Positions 52,185 to 61,195 of a stretch of DNA of 64,000 nt are shown here, in pieces (position 1 is the stretch's first letter; each line of letters begins with the position of its first letter). Source of the stretch: Saprospiraceae bacterium (GTDB taxonomy: Bacteria; Bacteroidota; Bacteroidia; Chitinophagales; Saprospiraceae); NCBI GenBank assembly GCA_016787525.1, contig JAEUUP010000042.1, positions 62,001-126,000 on the forward strand, read 5' to 3'. The notes under the pieces were generated by a model that was not told the origin of the DNA, did not search any database, and worked only from the letters and a program-made list of their open reading frames with translations. The translations under genes and the position numbers were made by a program.

Positions 52185-54281
52185 TTATTCCAATTTGAAT
52201 TTTATAGGTAAGGTATAAGCTACACGCACAGGCACACCTTGACTCTTACCTGGTTTCCACTTTGGCATTATCGAAACTACTCGAACGGCTTCTTTGCCAA
52301 GAGAATACTCTGTCCTTTCCACAATTTTATTCCCTTTTATACCATTTACTTCTGTTATCGTAATCGTGTCGCGGACAATCACAGGTACATCTCTTTTGAC
52401 ATTCACATTGGTAATTGAACCATCTGTTTCTATCACAAAACCGACATAGACCGTGCCTTGTGCGCCAGCATCTCGTGCCGATTTCGGATATTTGATATTT
52501 TCACCCAGCCATTTGAATAAAGTGGACATACCACCTACAAATTCTGGTTGTTGTTCAACCACTGTGAAAATAGAGGCATTTCCTCCTTTTTCTGCTTTAA
52601 TTTCATTGCTTGGTTGCACCACTTTTTCCTCAACCACGTTTTGTCCTGTTGATTGCGAGTTAGATTTTTGCGAACTGCGCCCTACAACAACTAATTCAGA
52701 AATTTGTCCTGACGGCTGATTCGTGTTTTCCTTCTTAAAAACCTGCTCAAACTCTGCTTTTGTGCCTTGATAACGCTCCACATGACCATCTTTGAACGTT
52801 ATCGTAATCACGGTTTTCCATTCCTCTTTTGAATCAATGTTCATCTGAGCGATTTGCTTTTCATCCACGGTTTTCAAATCGGCTATTGGCTTAGTGATTG
52901 TATCTTGTTGTGTTGCTGCATACTGAGGGGTAGTGCCAATTAGAAAGCTGACCGAACCAATATGTCTTGGATTTACAGATTCTTTTGTTTTTGCCATAAT
53001 TTGAAAAATATAAACACTACCTCCTGCTTTTACTTTTTTTAGAATATCAATAGCTGAGCTATTAAACTTAGAACTATAATTCCTAACTTCAATAGGGTCA
53101 TCTATCAATGGTACACTTACCATTGTAAAACTTGTAATTTCACACTCAACAGGAGTTCCATCAATTATTTGAATTGCTTTAACTTCTTTTACATTACGAA
53201 TTTCAGACTCAGATAGATTACCACCTGTTTTTAGATTGTCAAGGTATATCATGATTTCCCCTTCTTTCATACTACTTGTATTAATCCTCGTAACTTTCTG
53301 ATCTTCATCATTTTGTACTAAATTCTCTCTTTCCAATTTGTCAATAGAAGTAACAACCTTGTCACTCAGTATTTCAGTCTTCGCCAAAATTGGCGTTTTA
53401 GGCGAAGCCAAAGCTGCTGTCAATATCAAAAAGATAGGTGCAGCGAGTGCGTATTTTATGAGCGCAGTGCGCTTCGATTTATTCCGAGTCATCATCAGAA
53501 TGCGTTTTTTAAGTTGTGAAAAAAAATGATTTGATATATTGCTTGTCATTGTCAACGCCATTCGCGACTGTCGTTGACGTAGTAAAAGCCGACCATACTG
53601 AGGGGTAGTGTTCTGGCGTAAAACAGCCTCATCTGCCAAATATTCATGCACATTGCGCAACGATGTTTTGTAGAAATAAATCAAGGGGCTGCACCAAAAC
53701 AGAATATTGAGTAACTCTAAAAATAGGACATCGAAAGAATGCCTTTGCCGAACATGTGCTTTTTCATGTTGCATAATTTGTTGATAATCAAAATATTCAT
53801 AGCTTTTTGGGTTAATAAAAATGAATCTGAAAAAAGAAAAAGGCGAGACCTCCCCCTCAGTAATGACAAGTGTAAAGTCTTCTTTCTTTTCCTTTTTTGA
53901 GGAGAGATATAATTTAAAAATCACAATCAAACCACCTAAAAATCGCAGTAGCAAAACCGCACAGCCCGAAACATAGAGTACCGTAAAAACCTTCAAAAGC
54001 ACCCCCTCTCCAAAGGAGTCCCAGACAGTATGTGTTGTTATATTTTGTTGCAAAGCCGTTGCTGTCACCACAAATGGCTCTAAAGTCATCACAAAAAGAT
54101 GGGTCGGTACAACTTTCACCGCAAAATAATCTGCCGCAAAAGGCAGTGCCAAGCCACACAATAAGCTGGCAATCAACCACAACCGATTGAGCCGAAAGAA
54201 TGTCTCTTTGCTCAAAAGAGCATAATAGACACCATAGAACAAGAACCAACAGACATTGACTTGGAGAAAGTAGGCAACCAT
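52185..54281 (-). CDS. BlaR1/MecR1-type M56 peptidase with TonB-like C-terminal domain
   Basis: ATG 54281 (MVAYFLQVNVCWFLFYGVYY) is the preferred start; the frame is open to 54335. The N-terminal ~300 residues form the BlaR1 four-helix membrane protease domain, with the zinc motif HEKAH in IMQHEKAHVRQRHSFDVLFLELL and NVHEYLADEAVL. A fifth hydrophobic stretch (LIKYALAAPIFLILTAALA) crosses to a variable region. A TonB C-terminal-like domain ends the protein (GGMSTLFKWLGENIKYPKSARDAGAQGTVYVGFVIETDGS). This architecture is common in Bacteroidota and does not imply beta-lactam sensing. It overlaps the BlaI-type repressor region at its start. Motif copies are at 52921, 53596 and 53852, and a REP-like copy at 54006. 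Confidence 0.9.
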   Translation of the reverse strand: MVAYFLQVNVCWFLFYGVYYALLSKETFFRLNRLWLIASLLCGLALPFAADYFAVKVVPTHLFVMTLEPFVVTATALQQNITTHTVWDSFGEGVLLKVFTVLYVSGCAVLLLRFLGGLIVIFKLYLSSKKEKKEDFTLVITEGEVSPFSFFRFIFINPKSYEYFDYQQIMQHEKAHVRQRHSFDVLFLELLNILFWCSPLIYFYKTSLRNVHEYLADEAVLRQNTTPQYGRLLLRQRQSRMALTMTSNISNHFFSQLKKRILMMTRNKSKRTALIKYALAAPIFLILTAALASPKTPILAKTEILSDKVVTSIDKLERENLVQNDEDQKVTRINTSSMKEGEIMIYLDNLKTGGNLSESEIRNVKEVKAIQIIDGTPVECEITSFTMVSVPLIDDPIEVRNYSSKFNSSAIDILKKVKAGGSVYIFQIMAKTKESVNPRHIGSVSFLIGTTPQYAATQQDTITKPIADLKTVDEKQIAQMNIDSKEEWKTVITITFKDGHVERYQGTKAEFEQVFKKENTNQPSGQISELVVVGRSSQKSNSQSTGQNVVEEKVVQPSNEIKAEKGGNASIFTVVEQQPEFVGGMSTLFKWLGENIKYPKSARDAGAQGTVYVGFVIETDGSITNVNVKRDVPVIVRDTITITEVNGIKGNKIVERTEYSLGKEAVRVVSIMPKWKPGKSQGVPVRVAYTLPIKFKLE
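54006..54030. repeat. REP-like palindromic repeat, copy 2 (inside a gene)
   Basis: CTCTCCAAAGGAGTCC plus GACAGTA, translated on the minus strand as part of WDSFGEGV in a loop of the BlaR1-type protein. The same element lies in the terminator at 52135. Confidence 0.55.
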
Positions 54282-54318
54282 GATTTTAGATATTTTGATT
54301 GAAAATATTTGTACTGTT

Positions 54319-54696
54319 CTATTTTTTACCGTCAAGTATATCCAATAAACTTTTCAATTCATCGGCATCCATTTTTTCTTCTTTGACCAAAAATGAGACA
54401 AGACTGTGCGCCGAGCCATCAAAATAGTCGCTCACCAATTTCGACAACGAGCGTTTACCATAATCTACTTTCAAAATTATTGGGTAATACTCGTGTGTTT
54501 TGCCATAGGCTTTGTGCGATACAAAACCTTTATCTTCTAAAATACGTACAATCGTCGAAATCGAACTGTGTGGCGGGCGTTTACCATCTTCCGACTCCTT
54601 TTCTATCACATCTAAAATATCGCTCACTGTTCCTCGTTCCAATCGCCACAGAATTTGCATAATGTCCTCTTCTGCTTTTGTTAATCTTTTTTCCAT
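54319..54696 (-). CDS. BlaI/MecI-family transcriptional repressor
   Basis: The 125-residue protein has a winged helix (LTKAEEDIMQILWRLERGTVSDILDVIEKE, PPHSSISTIVRILEDKGFVSHKAYGKTHEYYPI) and a C-terminal dimerisation helix (SLVSFLVKEEKMDADELKSLLDIL). BlaI repressors are cleaved or released when their membrane partner M56 protease is activated. The partner gene starts 37 bases downstream on the same strand. The pair probably regulates itself and other targets; the signal is unknown. Confidence 0.93.
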   Translation of the reverse strand: MEKRLTKAEEDIMQILWRLERGTVSDILDVIEKESEDGKRPPHSSISTIVRILEDKGFVSHKAYGKTHEYYPIILKVDYGKRSLSKLVSDYFDGSAHSLVSFLVKEEKMDADELKSLLDILDGKK

Positions 54697-54726
54697 AATC
54701 TATTGATAATTAAAGGTTTATTCACT

Positions 54727-56622
54727 CTATTTGACTTCAAATTCTTTGTACAAATATTCCCAATTGCCTGCATCTCGAATAACTGCAACATAGTGGTCAG
54801 GCTTCAAAAACAACTTAAACTGACCGATTCTACTGAGGGGTATATTCATCACAGGCATTGCGCTTTCTATCTCTTTTGCATATTCTTTAAGTAAAAAAAT
54901 TTCCAACAATTTATCCTTAAAATGTTCTTTATCAATATCTAACGTATAAGAATATGCTGTTGAATTACCCATCCAAAGTGGATAGTCTTGTGCATAATCC
55001 GTTCGAGGAAAAAAGATTTGCATATCTACTGCATTTTTCAAACGCGGCTCAACAAAAACGGCATCCTCTTTTAGCATCACAAACGGCTGAGTCGCTTGTG
55101 CTTTCTTCAAAGCGGCTCGATAATAGCCCGACTCGTATTCCTCTTTTGAATGTTCACGCATAGCAGTCGTTTCAATCGTCCAAGGATTGATGCCCGACAG
55201 TTTTGTGAGAAAATACGCCATGCGTGGCTTGTCATTACCCACAGGTTGCTCGTGTACGTGCGCATGACCTGCCCAAACTAATACTTTTACTGAGGGGTCG
55301 CTTTTTAAAACATTATAAATATTTTCAGCTTGACGCTCCTCCCGCTGTTCCGATTCGTCGTCATGTTCCACCAGGGTAAAACCCAAATTTTTAGCTTCTC
55401 GCAGGGCTTGACTAAAGGTCGGTTCGAGACTATAAAAACCATTTTGACCGCGCAAAGGATAACCCCTTTCATTGATACTGTCTGCCATTGTTAAATCTTC
55501 CAGACTCAAATAGCGAAAACCTTTGTCGTAGAACCCCCTCAGTATATCGCGTAAAAAAGCACGATGTTGACCACAATTATGTGCTTCATTGAACATGACA
55601 ATGCGTTGATTTCCAATATTTTGCAAAATATATTGAGCTGCGTCAACCGTTTTGTAATCCATAAAAACAGAATCCGAAACCATAGGCGGTTTTGCACCAA
55701 AAGCCTTATCCATGTATGCCAACGACTGTTTGTGGTCGCCTAAAAATGAATAATAGGTCATCATGGCTTGATTGTACATGCTCTTTTGCGCCGCAGTTCC
55801 TTTTTTTTCCACCGTTGGTTCAAAACCAGCGATGGCATTGACGGCCCCCGGATAGCCCGTTTCTTTGAAGGCATCTGCCGCCAATTTGAATGGATTTTCG
55901 GGAACAACCTCTTGCAGTCGGAATCGCGCCGAATCGTTGAGCGAAAACAATTCTAAATAATGGTTTTGGTCGTCAATTTTTTCCCAACCCTGCATGGCAA
56001 CGGTTTTGCGCAAGTCAGCGACCCAAATCAAACGCAAAGTCAATTTATCGTCGTAAGGCACATGAAATTCATGCACTTTGTAGTCCGATTGCTTATTGTG
56101 CAAAAAATAGCGCAAGGCATTGAACGGACGTTTTTGAATGAAATCAGAACCCAAATAATTGTTCTCTTTGAACGCCTGAGTATTGAGTAAATAGCCTGTT
56201 GATGTTTGAAATAAATGCGTATCAATACTGTCCAAAGGAACGATTTTTCTCAACTGTTTTTTTGTTTTTTTAGTAAAATCAAGCAATTCTGCTGGATTTT
56301 TATACAAAACGGCGATAATATCCTCTTGCGACATAGACGACCGATGCGCCCAAAATAATATCTCCGAAGGCTTGTGAACCGACCGCAATAAGTGTTTTTG
56401 AAGCTCAGGCGGAACTGTTGATTTTTTGAAACGAATGCTGTCTGTTTGGCGATTTTTTTTGTTTATCACATCAAAATATGTAATCGAGAAATCTAATTTA
56501 TCGTTGACATAGACGTGCCGATTGCGGAAATCAACCATTCTGTCCGCATAGATTTGCCGCTTAGTGCCACATCCCAAAGCCGTAAAAACAATAAAAAACC
56601 AGCATTTTTGCCACAAATTCAT
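54727..56622 (-). CDS. Large lipoprotein with ChaN/erythromycin-esterase-like domain
   Basis: The 631-residue protein has a lipobox with Cys at residue 18 (FIVFTALGC). Residues ~30-290 are not recognised. From about 335 there is a ChaN/EreA-like fold: RIVMFNEAHNCGQHRAFLRDILRGFYDKGFRYLSLEDL, LVEHDDESEQREERQAENI and VLVWAGHAHVHEQP, with paired Glu/His residues in the positions used by that superfamily. Known members bind heme or hydrolyse macrolide esters, but no activity can be assigned. It follows on the opposite side of BlaI with 30 bases between. Motif copies are at 54831, 55288 and 55534. Confidence 0.7.
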   Translation of the reverse strand: MNLWQKCWFFIVFTALGCGTKRQIYADRMVDFRNRHVYVNDKLDFSITYFDVINKKNRQTDSIRFKKSTVPPELQKHLLRSVHKPSEILFWAHRSSMSQEDIIAVLYKNPAELLDFTKKTKKQLRKIVPLDSIDTHLFQTSTGYLLNTQAFKENNYLGSDFIQKRPFNALRYFLHNKQSDYKVHEFHVPYDDKLTLRLIWVADLRKTVAMQGWEKIDDQNHYLELFSLNDSARFRLQEVVPENPFKLAADAFKETGYPGAVNAIAGFEPTVEKKGTAAQKSMYNQAMMTYYSFLGDHKQSLAYMDKAFGAKPPMVSDSVFMDYKTVDAAQYILQNIGNQRIVMFNEAHNCGQHRAFLRDILRGFYDKGFRYLSLEDLTMADSINERGYPLRGQNGFYSLEPTFSQALREAKNLGFTLVEHDDESEQREERQAENIYNVLKSDPSVKVLVWAGHAHVHEQPVGNDKPRMAYFLTKLSGINPWTIETTAMREHSKEEYESGYYRAALKKAQATQPFVMLKEDAVFVEPRLKNAVDMQIFFPRTDYAQDYPLWMGNSTAYSYTLDIDKEHFKDKLLEIFLLKEYAKEIESAMPVMNIPLSRIGQFKLFLKPDHYVAVIRDAGNWEYLYKEFEVK

Positions 56623-56820
56623 ACAATTTAGTTTTATAACGTAAAAGTACGTTATACTTTTTAATCTTGCAACTGTTTTCTTAGTTTTTTAACTAAAAAA
56701 TACGTTATGAGATTTGTAACAGGTTTTGTGATAAGTTTGTGATATTCATTAGGGATTTTTGTGCTTGTAAAAATGTTCGCAAAAAGAATATAAATTTACA
56801 GTCACTTTAGTTTGTAATAA

Positions 56821-56854
56821 GAAGCTCAGATGAATCGTCTGAGCTTCTTTTTTT
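56821..56854 (+). terminator. Orphan terminator between divergent genes
   Basis: GAAGCTCAGA and TCTGAGCTTC form a perfect 10-bp stem with a 7-base loop and seven Ts. Both flanking genes start here and run away from it, so it must end another transcript or attenuate the YgjP-type gene. The surrounding gap (56623-56914) holds no ORF. TTTGTAATA precedes the stem, as at 18760. Confidence 0.8.
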
Positions 56855-56914
56855 GGGTAACAACTGCTGGAAATCCAAGCTTTGTGCTTTTATTTGTGAC
56901 CAAATAGAAATGAG

Positions 56915-57733
56915 ATGCTCAATTTGTTGAATGATATTTTAGGTCAGAAAAATGCTAAAAAAACGCGCGCTACTGAGGGGGGGCAAAAAGCGAAGTCGCA
57001 ACCCGAGCAAACAGTTTGGGTCGTGCATGAGCAGTCCATTCCAGTCGAAATTCATAGAGAAAAACGGCGGTCATGGCGATATGCTTTTGCCAAAGGTGGG
57101 AAATTAATTGTGCGATTGCCGAAAGTGGACAAAGCGGCGGATGCTAAAATCTTGAACGATATCAGACAAGCCCTGACAGAAAGGACGGCGAAAAAGCCTG
57201 ATATGCTCCAGTTTTTTGACGTTAAAACCTATAAAAATGGTGACACATTGACGGTCAATCAGCGTGTTTACACCCTGAAAATCACTTTAGAAGACCGAAA
57301 ATCGCATACTGCCAAATTGCTACCCAACAAATGGATTGAGCTAAAATTAGCTGCCGCAGATACTGAGGGGGGGCGACAAAAGGCTGTTTCGACCCTTTTG
57401 AGTCGCACGATTGCCAATGACCATGCGGCAGAATTTACAAGACGTGTGAATGAATTGAACTTTCAGTTTTTCAGAAAGCCCATAAAAAGTGTGAATTTCA
57501 AGTACAATCACTCCAATTGGGGTAGCTGCTCGCGCGACGGCAACCTCAATTTTTCGAGTCGTTTGCTTTTTGCGCCCGACGATGTGCAAGATTATGTCAT
57601 CATCCACGAATTGGCGCATCTCATAGAACTGAATCACTCGGATAGGTTCTGGAAATTGGTGTCTGATGCGATGCCCAATTATATGGAAAAAGAAAAATGG
57701 TTGAAAAAAAACAGCTCTTTATGCCGTTTTTAG
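56915..57733 (+). CDS. YgjP-type M48/SprT-like metallopeptidase
   Basis: The 272-residue protein has the zinc motif HELAHLIELNHSDRFWKLV near the C-terminus. This is preceded by FKYNHSNWGSCSRDGNLNFSSRLLFAPDDVQDYVI, the YgjP/DUF45 signature. The N-terminal ~120 residues form a variable beta-rich part. Family members are soluble metalloproteases of unclear substrate; YgjP-type proteins are often linked to nucleases or stress. Two motif copies (56971 TEGGQ, 57361 TEGGR) lie in non-conserved segments, the second just before the catalytic domain. Confidence 0.88.
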   Translation: MLNLLNDILGQKNAKKTRATEGGQKAKSQPEQTVWVVHEQSIPVEIHREKRRSWRYAFAKGGKLIVRLPKVDKAADAKILNDIRQALTERTAKKPDMLQFFDVKTYKNGDTLTVNQRVYTLKITLEDRKSHTAKLLPNKWIELKLAAADTEGGRQKAVSTLLSRTIANDHAAEFTRRVNELNFQFFRKPIKSVNFKYNHSNWGSCSRDGNLNFSSRLLFAPDDVQDYVIIHELAHLIELNHSDRFWKLVSDAMPNYMEKEKWLKKNSSLCRF

Positions 57734-57736
57734 CGG

Positions 57737-60223
57737 TCAAAACCTGTCAAACGCATACCCTCGTTTTTTCAACTCGGTCAATAAGGGATTTAAATACTTC
57801 CAAAATTTGTCTTTCCTTTTGTCGCCAACGCCAATGTGCAGGAGCAAAATAAAGCCATTCAAACCCTGTTTTTCTGTTTGCTCGAACTGCAAAATGCGGT
57901 CATAAATGGCTTGGCTCGACTTATAATTTTTCATATCAGGCGTGGTATAATCTGCATTTGATGACGTGCCAGAAGTGAAGTTTATGAGCGTCAAACCTGC
58001 CTGTTTTGTCCACAAAGCAATCGAATCATTGTACCATTCATAAGGTGGCATAAAAACAGAAGCCGCCGTTTTTTCAATGCCCAAACGTGCCAATTCATCA
58101 AAATTTGCTTTCAAATCTTGCCGAAACGCTTGTTTTGTCACCAATAATGAATCCCGTTTTGCCCAATCGCAATAAAGCAAGTGTTTATCGGAATGTGCGC
58201 CAATAAAATGCCCTTGCCGTTTTATTTTTTGAACCAAAACTGCGTTTTTTCTCAAAAAGTCACCTGTGAAAAAGAATGAGGCTTTGACTTTTTGCTTTTT
58301 CAAAACCTTCAAAATGCTTTCGCCGCCCTCGGCAAAGTCGTGTCCTGTGAAAGTCAGATGAAGCCTTTTTGCGTCGGTCGCAAGCCGACTGACAGCCCCC
58401 ATTTTTTCAATCGAATACTGAGGGGTCTTGTTTTGAGTCTGTTTTGCTGAAAAATAATAAGCCAAACTTGCCGTCCCATCCATCGTCGGCTCATCAGTCG
58501 AATAATCGCCATAGTCATCATGGAAAACGACTAAAGGTGATTGAAATTCCTTAAATTCATCGGGTTGATAGAGCGTGATGCCAATCAATTTGCCAAAAAT
58601 AGACCCATAAATTGGTCCATCCACCAAGCCACCGTCAATGGGTATGTGGGCATTGTGTGTAAAAGCTGAGTGTGGGTCGCGTGGAGATACCCCCTCAGTA
58701 TTTGCACCGATTTGAGCATTGGGCAAGCCGTAAATCATCGAAGTTCCCCATGGATTGCAGCCCAAAAGCCAGTCGCGATGTGCCGCTTCGGCTTCTTGAA
58801 ATTGGGTATCGCCAGTTAGATTTTGGTACAATTTCATCTGCGTTATAGCCGCAGAAACGTAATTATTGGAACACCAAATGAAAGGCGTACCGATTTGAAA
58901 AGGATTGTTTTTACCACGATTGACGATTTTCTCAATACCATTCTTGAGCAAATAGCTTTCAGATGGCTGATTTTTGGCTAAAAAATAATGACCTAAATTC
59001 AAAAAAGGAAAAAACTGATAGTGTCGAGCGGTGTCGCGCCCCATCCAAGGTGTCACGGGTTCTGCTTGAGCAAAATTTTTAGCGGCTTGTTGAAAATCCT
59101 CCTTTTTATACGTTTCAAAAAGCTGCGTGGCAGCCAATTCCATATCATCTACCCAATTGTCTTCTTCATAAAAATAAGGTGCACCTTTGGGCGCGGTTTG
59201 ACAAGTGCCTGTGTCTGATTGGGCAAAGTCGTAAGCATTTTGGGCTTTTTGCATCAAGTTTTCTGAAAAATCGGGGTAAAATGGTTTCAAAACTCTTGCC
59301 CCAACTGCAAAAGCCGAAGCGAATTTTGTAACAGATGAGCTGACTCCTGTTGTCCGATTTTTGTATTTGCCTAAGCCTTGCGGCTCACCTGTGATGCGAT
59401 AGACGGGTCGCGCGCGATTGCCAACGAGGTCATAAGTGAACGTATCGCGATTGGGCATACGCATACCACGGTGGTCGCGGTCGTCGCAAACTTGATTGAA
59501 AAAAACATTGGGTTCTGGATTGAGCCGAACGAGCCAGTCTAAGCCCCATTTTGCTTCGTCCAAAATATCTGGAATGCCATTCTTGCCTGCTAATCCATTG
59601 GCTTGAAAATGGTCTTGAAATACTGAGGGGTTCTGTTCGTAGGCAAAAAGCAGTTGGAAAGTCGCCGTAGCCGTGGTCGTCACATACTGCAAATAGTCAG
59701 ACGCATCGTGCCAACCGCCAAAAATCGGGAAAGGTGCAAAGTTTTTGTAGCGTTCGTTGATTGAGTCGCCATAAACGACATAACCTCCCGCTATGTGGCA
59801 AGAATCATTGAGCGAAGGATTGAAGCCGCATCGTTGCTGCCGCATATAACGCAAAAGAAAGTCAGCCGTACCGTTGTAAACGTCCGCCGCTATGCGAAAA
59901 GTAGGCGATTTCACATTGTTGGATTTGATAAAATAACTGCCTTGTTGCTTAAAATCAGAAAAATTGACTCTAAAAGCGGTGCTAAAAGCTGCCCATGCAC
60001 CGAATTTTTTGACCTTTTGTGATGTGAAAATGACTTGTTCTGTCAAGGCATCGCACAATTGAAATTCAGAAATATCGAGCGTTGAATCTTTAGAAACCAG
60101 TACCGCTACTTTGACATCCGAAGGCAAATAGCCCAGCTGATTGATACGAATCCAAGTATTTTGCTGTGAAAAAACAACACAAGAGTGGACAATTAATGCA
60201 AAAAGGCAGAAATAGTTTTTCAT
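57737..60223 (-). CDS. GH9 endoglucanase fused to polysaccharide deacetylase
   Basis: The 828-residue protein has a signal peptide (FALIVHSCVVFSQ). A CelD-type Ig domain occupies ~22-110 (IRINQLGYLPSDVKVAVLVS), and a GH9 catalytic domain ~115-570 includes GGWHDASDYLQYV (catalytic Asp pair), NGIPDILDEAKWGLDWL and the C-terminal Glu/Asp region VDGPIYGS...DDYGDYSTDEPTMDGTASLAYY. From ~600 a NodB-like CE4 domain is fused: LTFTGHDFAEGG, SFFFTGDFLRKN, FIGAHSDKHLLY and FMPPYEWYND. The first CE4 metal motif is altered from TFDD. Joint cellulose/xylan or chitin-type processing is likely; export route not visible. Motif copies are at 58416, 58690 and 59621. Confidence 0.85.
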   Translation of the reverse strand: MKNYFCLFALIVHSCVVFSQQNTWIRINQLGYLPSDVKVAVLVSKDSTLDISEFQLCDALTEQVIFTSQKVKKFGAWAAFSTAFRVNFSDFKQQGSYFIKSNNVKSPTFRIAADVYNGTADFLLRYMRQQRCGFNPSLNDSCHIAGGYVVYGDSINERYKNFAPFPIFGGWHDASDYLQYVTTTATATFQLLFAYEQNPSVFQDHFQANGLAGKNGIPDILDEAKWGLDWLVRLNPEPNVFFNQVCDDRDHRGMRMPNRDTFTYDLVGNRARPVYRITGEPQGLGKYKNRTTGVSSSVTKFASAFAVGARVLKPFYPDFSENLMQKAQNAYDFAQSDTGTCQTAPKGAPYFYEEDNWVDDMELAATQLFETYKKEDFQQAAKNFAQAEPVTPWMGRDTARHYQFFPFLNLGHYFLAKNQPSESYLLKNGIEKIVNRGKNNPFQIGTPFIWCSNNYVSAAITQMKLYQNLTGDTQFQEAEAAHRDWLLGCNPWGTSMIYGLPNAQIGANTEGVSPRDPHSAFTHNAHIPIDGGLVDGPIYGSIFGKLIGITLYQPDEFKEFQSPLVVFHDDYGDYSTDEPTMDGTASLAYYFSAKQTQNKTPQYSIEKMGAVSRLATDAKRLHLTFTGHDFAEGGESILKVLKKQKVKASFFFTGDFLRKNAVLVQKIKRQGHFIGAHSDKHLLYCDWAKRDSLLVTKQAFRQDLKANFDELARLGIEKTAASVFMPPYEWYNDSIALWTKQAGLTLINFTSGTSSNADYTTPDMKNYKSSQAIYDRILQFEQTEKQGLNGFILLLHIGVGDKRKDKFWKYLNPLLTELKKRGYAFDRF

Positions 60224-60260
60224 TTTTACGATTTTAGGTCGAAAGTTAATGAAAAAATTA

Positions 60261-60271
60261 CCCCCTCAGTA
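60261..60271 (-). repeat. Intergenic copy of the dispersed word
   Basis: The reverse-orientation copy CCCCCTCAGTA lies between the GH9 fusion gene and the HD-like gene, 38 bases upstream of the GH9 start. Confidence 0.8.
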
Positions 60272-60299
60272 GCGACAGTATAAATTGAAGTCAGTTGTT

Positions 60300-60899
60300 C
60301 TAAAAAAAATCTAAAAACGTCACTTTTTGAATTTTTAGTCCTTTTTTCTCGAACCATTTGACGGGTGCTTGTGTTTTATCACCTGTTCGAGTATCGCATT
60401 TGAAAAATGTGTAATAAATTTGAAGGCAGTAACCAATGCGTTTCATCAATTTGGCAAATCGGGCTGCTGCTTGTTCAGGCTCATCTTCCAGAACTTCCAA
60501 TCGCCAACAATAATAGGCTTCGTCGTGAAGTTCTATGATGTCCAAAACTGTTTTATCACTAATAAATTGTTCACTGAATTGGCGGGCTAAAATGCTGTGG
60601 TGGCGTGACCAGTCGCGCGGCGATCCTTTGTCCTCGATGTATTTGAAGGCATCGTGCATCAATGCGATGAGTCGAAGCTGCTGACGCTCGGTTGTACTGA
60701 GGGGGGGGATAACGTGATTGATATTGTCGAAGACTTCGGGGACGTGGTACAAAACCTTGCCTTCGGGGTGTCCGTAGCGAGGTTCACCCCAGCCCAAGCC
60801 GCTTTTCACAGCAGGATTAAGTGCCAATTGACGTTCTAAATCCGTTTCTGGTCGGATGATGTCGAGTATTTCTTTATCAGTCGGAATGTGGCTATTCAT
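60300..60899 (-). CDS. HD-domain-like hydrolase
   Basis: The 199-residue protein has GHPEGKVLYHVPEVFDNINH, then LRLIALMHDAFKYI and HHSILARQF...IIELHDEAYYCW. The ordered His, HD, His and Asp residues fit the HD metal-dependent phosphohydrolase superfamily. The substrate is not known. The C-terminus WFEKKGLKIQKVTFLDFF is not typical of a known subfamily. It is followed on the same strand by the GH9 fusion (76 bases). A motif copy with eight Gs is at 60695, translated as IPPLSTTE-type residues just before the HD helix. Confidence 0.72.
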   Translation of the reverse strand: MNSHIPTDKEILDIIRPETDLERQLALNPAVKSGLGWGEPRYGHPEGKVLYHVPEVFDNINHVIPPLSTTERQQLRLIALMHDAFKYIEDKGSPRDWSRHHSILARQFSEQFISDKTVLDIIELHDEAYYCWRLEVLEDEPEQAAARFAKLMKRIGYCLQIYYTFFKCDTRTGDKTQAPVKWFEKKGLKIQKVTFLDFF

Positions 60900-61195
60900 C
60901 GAAGTTTTTGTTCCAACAGTCGAATACAGTAGTTATTGAAAGATTTTGAGGTGCAAAATTGAGAATATTTTGAGACTTTCAACGTCTTTATTGAAAAAAG
61001 CCTGTTGTTTATGTCTTTGAGTAATGAGCGTTTTTTAAGTATAGAACGTTTAGATGAGTACAAAGTTAAAATTTGGTTAAAATGCTGCTTTAAACTTGGC
61101 AACTGAAATCCAAAGACGTTTATTTTGCGTATTCTTTTTTGAACGATACATTTGAAATGAACCAATTTTTTAAACCAAAAATTAAAAATAACATT
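60900..61195. other. Divergent intergenic region between HD-like and DegP-type genes
   Basis: No ORF or motif copy was found. A possible promoter for the DegP-type gene is TTG at 61096-61098 and TTATTTTG at 61120-61127, 21 bases apart, both imperfect. Assignment is weak. Confidence 0.3.
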
